A stretch of 8,419 nucleotides of DNA from Candidatus Hydrogenedentota bacterium (lineage in GTDB: Bacteria; Hydrogenedentota; Hydrogenedentia; Hydrogenedentales; CAITNO01), in NCBI GenBank assembly GCA_903822375.1, contig CAIJOU010000739.1, forward strand, positions 1-8,419, in the 5' to 3' direction. The notes under the pieces were generated by a model. It saw only the letters and a program-made list of their open reading frames with translations, did no database searches and was not told where the DNA came from. Shown here in pieces: positions 6,079-8,419 of this stretch. Positions within the stretch are counted from its first letter, which is position 1. Each line of letters starts with the position of its first letter. Made by a program: the position numbers and the translations under genes.

Positions 6079-7974
6079 TCAGTTCGCCTGTTTCACGTTG
6101 TGCCAGAACGAGACCGTGCTCTGTTCATGTGTGGACTGCTCCGACAGGGGCCGCAGCATGACTTTGCCCAAATCCGAAAATCCGCTGTGAATGTAGGCCA
6201 GTTCGATGCGCGGTCCGGAAAGCAGCGGGGTGTTCGGGTCGCCAAAGGTGATTTTGCCGGCCAGCCCCTTCTCGTTCGGCAGCAACAGCGTGTTGTCCAT
6301 CGGCTCGCCGTGGTACATGGGGTTGAAAGCCGCATCGATCCCCATCAGCCAGGGACCGAAGAAGATGGCCGCATCCTTGGGCTTGTCCGTGGTGTACTCC
6401 GCGGGAAAATAGAACTTTCCGGCGCGGTCCATCAGGCGCAGCGCGTTGACCGGTTGGATGTCAATACTGTCGCCGTCCTTCCACTCACTGTTTCCGGTGC
6501 CAATCTCGCCGACGGTGGTCCAGTCGCCGGGAAACAGTTCTTCGCCGGGTTTGCAGGGTGCTGCTTTGGTGGTTCCGCCGCCCACGTCCTTGCCGTCTCG
6601 GTGCCTTTGGGTTTTGATTTCCGCCATCCATTCGGTTTGGCGCATGAAAAGGTAATAGTGGGCCGCGCCGTCATTTGATGCCGGAGGGGCTTTGTCGAAG
6701 ACCACGCGAAACACCGGGCTGGTCGATGCATCGGGCGCGTTAACCCGCTCCACGCGCAGCGTCATGTCCTTGCCCTGCCAGCGGCCTTCCAGGAACAGGT
6801 TTAGCTTGACGTTGTTGTCGTTTTGGGTGATGACGTTCGTGTGCTCCAGCGTGATGACGTTGTCCAGCACATCGCGCAGGGCGCGCAGGCCGTGCATGGT
6901 GCAGCACCACCAGGCGCGGCCGGGACCCGTCACCGGTATGTAGCCGTGTCCGTCAAAATCGTGGTGACCGAAATCGCCCGTGGCGAACTGGCCCGCGAAA
7001 AGCGAATTGTACATGCAGTGTTCCGCGCGGTTGAGATACTCCGGTGTGCCCGTGGCGCGCCACAGTTGCAGCGACAGCCGCAGCCAATCCGCCTCCGAGC
7101 AACCCTCGTCGCGGTTGTAGTTCTTTTTGAAGTACTCCATCACGCCGCCGTTGGTCTTCACCGCGCCCATGTCAACGATCTCGCGGTAGCGCGCTATCAC
7201 TGCGTCGAGCTGCGCCTTGTCGTGTGTCGACTCGTATACCATCATGTGCCCGCGCAGCGTGGTGAGGTATCCGTGCGTGTGCTGGTCGCCGGGCGCTTCC
7301 AGCAGGCTGAGCATCTTCGCAGCCGCATCGCGGTATTTGGCGTCGCCCGTGGCGCGCGCGAGCAGTTCCAACCCTTCATTGAACTGGGTGAAACAGATGA
7401 AGCCGTTGGCGGCCTTGCCGCGCAGCCGCTCGATGACCTCCGGCTTGGCGCAGGCGTCAAAGACCTTGAGCAGGAAATCACCCAGCCTGCGGGAGGCGTC
7501 GAGCACCTTGTCCGACGGTTTGACTGAATTGTATTCAAGCAGGCCCACAAGCAGGCGACCATTGCCCCAGAGCAGCGCCATCTGGTCGGGACCCACCTCG
7601 GCGGCGGTGAACACCAGTTTGTCGTTGCCAAAACGTCCGTCCGACCGCTGGTAGCTGAGCGTCTTTTCCACGATCCGGTCCAAGTCCGCCGCGGCCTTGG
7701 GGTCGGCGGGCGGCAGCATGGCCATGGCGCCGATGTAACGGCCCGAAATGTCGCCGCTGAATTCCGAGAACCGGCGCGGATACGCCGCGTCCAGTTCCAC
7801 GTCGGCCAGAATGAACTTGTCCGTGAACGCCGGTTCGGTGACCTCCGCAAAGCGGTGGTGCACCATCGCGATGCGTGCGGCCAGTTCCCCGGCGGGAACG
7901 AACGCACAGGGCGGTTGTGGTGCGGTTGCGGCCTGAACGGAAAGCAGCGCGGCAAGACCGATGAGATGCAACAT
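6079..7974 (-). CDS. Exported GH127-type (DUF1680) glycoside hydrolase, beta-L-arabinofuranosidase-like
   Basis: A 631-residue protein with a signal peptide (MLHLIGLAALLSVQA), so exported. The body is an (alpha/alpha) barrel of the DUF1680 type, with GRLLVGLLEY in the N-terminal half and HTHGYLTTLRGH ending near His243. In the GH127 enzyme HypBA1, a zinc ion held by Glu338, Cys340, Cys417 and Cys418 supports Cys417 as nucleophile. The same pattern appears here as E290-G-C292 and C357-C358 (WWCCTMHG), so the metal and nucleophile site looks intact. The equivalent of the acid/base Glu322 is less clear; Glu280 is a candidate, in a shorter loop. Beta-strand-rich C-terminal domains follow. GH127 and related families act on beta-L-arabinofuranosides and other sugars, so the substrate is open. 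The frame extends upstream to 8019, but the ATG at 7974 is preferred: AGGAGGAG lies eight bases before it and the signal peptide follows directly. Confidence 0.88.
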   Translation of the reverse strand: MLHLIGLAALLSVQAATAPQPPCAFVPAGELAARIAMVHHRFAEVTEPAFTDKFILADVELDAAYPRRFSEFSGDISGRYIGAMAMLPPADPKAAADLDRIVEKTLSYQRSDGRFGNDKLVFTAAEVGPDQMALLWGNGRLLVGLLEYNSVKPSDKVLDASRRLGDFLLKVFDACAKPEVIERLRGKAANGFICFTQFNEGLELLARATGDAKYRDAAAKMLSLLEAPGDQHTHGYLTTLRGHMMVYESTHDKAQLDAVIARYREIVDMGAVKTNGGVMEYFKKNYNRDEGCSEADWLRLSLQLWRATGTPEYLNRAEHCMYNSLFAGQFATGDFGHHDFDGHGYIPVTGPGRAWWCCTMHGLRALRDVLDNVITLEHTNVITQNDNNVKLNLFLEGRWQGKDMTLRVERVNAPDASTSPVFRVVFDKAPPASNDGAAHYYLFMRQTEWMAEIKTQRHRDGKDVGGGTTKAAPCKPGEELFPGDWTTVGEIGTGNSEWKDGDSIDIQPVNALRLMDRAGKFYFPAEYTTDKPKDAAIFFGPWLMGIDAAFNPMYHGEPMDNTLLLPNEKGLAGKITFGDPNTPLLSGPRIELAYIHSGFSDLGKVMLRPLSEQSTHEQSTVSFWHNVKQAN

Positions 7975-7982
7975 GGCAATTT

Positions 7983-7990
7983 CTCCTCCT
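7983..7990 (-). promoter_or_regulatory. Ribosome binding site fixing the GH127-type start
   Basis: The minus strand reads AGGAGGAG here, eight bases before the ATG at 7972-7974. It chooses that start over the in-frame upstream one at 8019, which would put 15 non-signal residues, including Cys and Gly-Gly, ahead of the hydrophobic export signal. Confidence 0.8.
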
Positions 7991-8020
7991 GAGCAGTGGG
8001 ACCCTGACAACCGAAGCATG

Positions 8021-8029
8021 ATTCTATCA
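8021..8029 (-). promoter_or_regulatory. Candidate extended -10 of the GH127-type gene
   Basis: On the minus strand, TGA is followed by TAGAAT (8021-8026), a five-of-six -10 match with the extended TGn motif, 46 bp before the ATG. No convincing -35 is seen. The upstream in-frame start at 8019 lies between this site and the ribosome binding site, where the transcript would begin, which also favours the start at 7974. Confidence 0.35.
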
Positions 8030-8062
8030 TGGCGGCGCGGGAAAGAGAATCCAACGCATGGG

Positions 8063-8092
8063 TCAACGTAGAAGCGGCTTCCAGCCGCTTTC
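8063..8092 (+). repeat. GTAG-type REP-like palindrome, copy 3
   Basis: GTAG (8068-8071), then an 8-bp stem, 8072-8079 with 8083-8090, around a tcc loop, then TTC. It shares 25 of 30 bases with 989-1018; the stem differences are compensatory. It lies upstream of the GH127-type gene and is the first of the hairpins filling the right end of the window. Confidence 0.75.
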
Positions 8093-8124
8093 CGCAGCTT
8101 TGGCGGTCGGTGGCGCCGTCACCA

Positions 8125-8154
8125 TTGCGGCAGGCGATGCGATGCGTTGATAAT
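8125..8154 (+). promoter_or_regulatory. Candidate promoter in the right-end spacer
   Basis: TTGCGG (8125-8130) lies 18 bp from GATAAT (8149-8154), a five-of-six -10. Transcription would begin near 8160, just before the ribosome binding site AAGGAG at 8163-8168. Tentative, but it agrees with the downstream signals. Confidence 0.35.
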
Positions 8155-8174
8155 GAAGCCCCAAGGAGACGCCG

Positions 8175-8419
8175 ATGATTTCCAAGCGAATTCTCGTGCG
8201 GGACAGCCGTCCCCTGCTGCGACAGGGTGTCTGTCCTGCAGTATTGAGTGCGTGCGGCCATGCCGCCGCTTTTTTTCGACGGGGCCATGCCCCGGCGTCG
8301 CGAAGCATCGCTTCGCGGGGGAAAGAGAACCGCGTCGCCTCCAAAGGGAGGGAGAAGGCGATGGCAGCGCAGACCTTTCCTATTTTGGAGTGCGGCGGCA
8401 ACGACGCCGCTTTGGCTGA
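8175..8419 (+). CDS. Possible small hypothetical protein, 3' end outside window
   Basis: An open frame starts at the ATG at 8175 (MISKRILVRDSRPLLRQGV) and has no stop through the window end, 81 complete codons. AAGGAG at 8163-8168 is well placed, six bases before the ATG, and a candidate promoter precedes it. Against it: from 8201 on it runs through several hairpins, one with a seven-T tail like an intrinsic terminator (8250-8276), and its last part is a translated repeat. No family is recognised. It could be a real gene invaded by repeats, a regulatory leader, or chance openness in GC-rich DNA. Confidence 0.3.
   Translation, partial: MISKRILVRDSRPLLRQGVCPAVLSACGHAAAFFRRGHAPASRSIASRGKENRVASKGREKAMAAQTFPILECGGNDAALA
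8201..8236. repeat. Nested two-level palindrome
   Basis: The outer stem ggacag (8201-8206) pairs with ctgtcc (8231-8236), and an inner stem ccctg (8212-8216) pairs with caggg (8223-8227) around a six-base loop. It looks like another repeat class in the right-end hairpin cluster; no second copy was seen in the window. Confidence 0.55.
8250..8276 (+). terminator. Intrinsic-terminator-like hairpin with T7 tail
   Basis: Stem gcg(8250-8252)+gcggc(8254-8258) pairs with gccgc(8262-8266)+cgc(8267-8269), with one bulged T and a cat loop, followed at once by seven T (8270-8276). This is the only hairpin in the window with a proper T tail. Its sequence also resembles a diverged family-2 repeat (GAGTGCG head, CCGCTTT tail), so it may be a repeat that gained the T run. 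It would stop + strand transcripts starting near 8160. Confidence 0.55.
8277..8317. repeat. Two adjoining GC-rich hairpins
   Basis: The first pairs ggggc (8281-8285) with gcccc (8289-8293), extended by cgac/gtcg at its base with a small bulge. The second pairs cgcgaagc (8299-8306) exactly with gcttcgcg (8310-8317) around an atc loop. They directly follow the T run of the preceding hairpin. Function unknown. Confidence 0.5.
8386..8418 (+). repeat. Family-2 palindromic repeat, single copy
   Basis: Begins TGGAG and ends CCGCTTTGGCTG; a 6-bp stem pairs 8392-8397 with 8405-8410. The first 16 bases match the right copy of the 4888-4974 unit (read on the minus strand) at 15 positions, and the last 12 match the left copy exactly. 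The window ends one base later, so an inverted partner could lie just outside. Confidence 0.7.

Noticed and set aside
6823..7527. 234-codon plus-strand open frame opposite the GH127-type gene
   Set aside because: No motifs, and the opposing strand carries the zinc/cysteine site of a known family.
7975..8019. Longer start for the GH127-type gene at 8019
   Set aside because: It would add 15 residues ahead of the signal peptide and lies upstream of the AGGAGGAG site that serves the ATG at 7974.
8147..8419. Plus-strand open frame of 90 codons ending in TGA at the window edge
   Set aside because: No ribosome binding site before its TTG or ATG, it crosses every hairpin of the cluster, and the frame at 8175 has better start signals.
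8201..8419. Right-end hairpin cluster as an integron attC array or CRISPR
   Set aside because: Hairpins differ in sequence and spacing, with no constant repeats and unique spacers and no attC-type conserved end boxes recognised.

Overview
The window is high-GC bacterial DNA with long intergenic spacers full of palindromic repeats. The gene content (6-phosphogluconate dehydrogenase, two secreted glycoside-hydrolase-type proteins, a D-2-hydroxyacid dehydrogenase and an orphan lipoprotein), with strong AGGAGG-type ribosome binding sites, fits a Gram-negative, polysaccharide-degrading lineage of the PVC/Hydrogenedentota/Lentisphaerota kind. That placement is an impression from gene families and repeat style, with low confidence.

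Layout. At 2-910 (+) is the C-terminal part of gnd, cut by the window edge, followed by a perfect 14-bp hairpin. At 1069-1692 (-) is an unrecognised cysteine-rich lipoprotein. Divergent from it, at 1829-4870 (+), is a 1013-residue exported multidomain protein with a GH123-type (formerly DUF4091) catalytic domain. After a 186-bp spacer carrying an inverted repeat pair comes a GyaR-like D-2-hydroxyacid dehydrogenase at 5057-6025 (+). It converges, across a 53-bp spacer holding a near-perfect 32-bp palindrome, on an exported GH127-type (DUF1680) protein at 6079-7974 (-). The last 445 bp hold no confident gene. They contain a dense run of hairpins, a candidate promoter, a ribosome binding site, an intrinsic-terminator-like hairpin with a run of seven T, and a small open frame that runs off the window.

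How the genes may work together. Two exported glycosidase-type enzymes flank a cytoplasmic 2-ketoacid/hydroxyacid oxidoreductase, near an oxidative pentose phosphate enzyme. A plausible but unproven reading is a loose glycan-use neighbourhood: the exported enzymes release sugars and the cytoplasmic enzymes handle carbon and redox. The genes lie on different strands with their own promoter-like signals, so they are not one operon.

The least ordinary content is intergenic. Two families of short palindromic elements occur here, each with one copy pair arranged as an inverted unit with its heads outward. One family has GTAG at the 5' foot of the hairpin, the hallmark of REP elements moved by RAYT/TnpA_REP transposases, and its three copies show compensatory stem changes. 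No transposase gene lies in the window.
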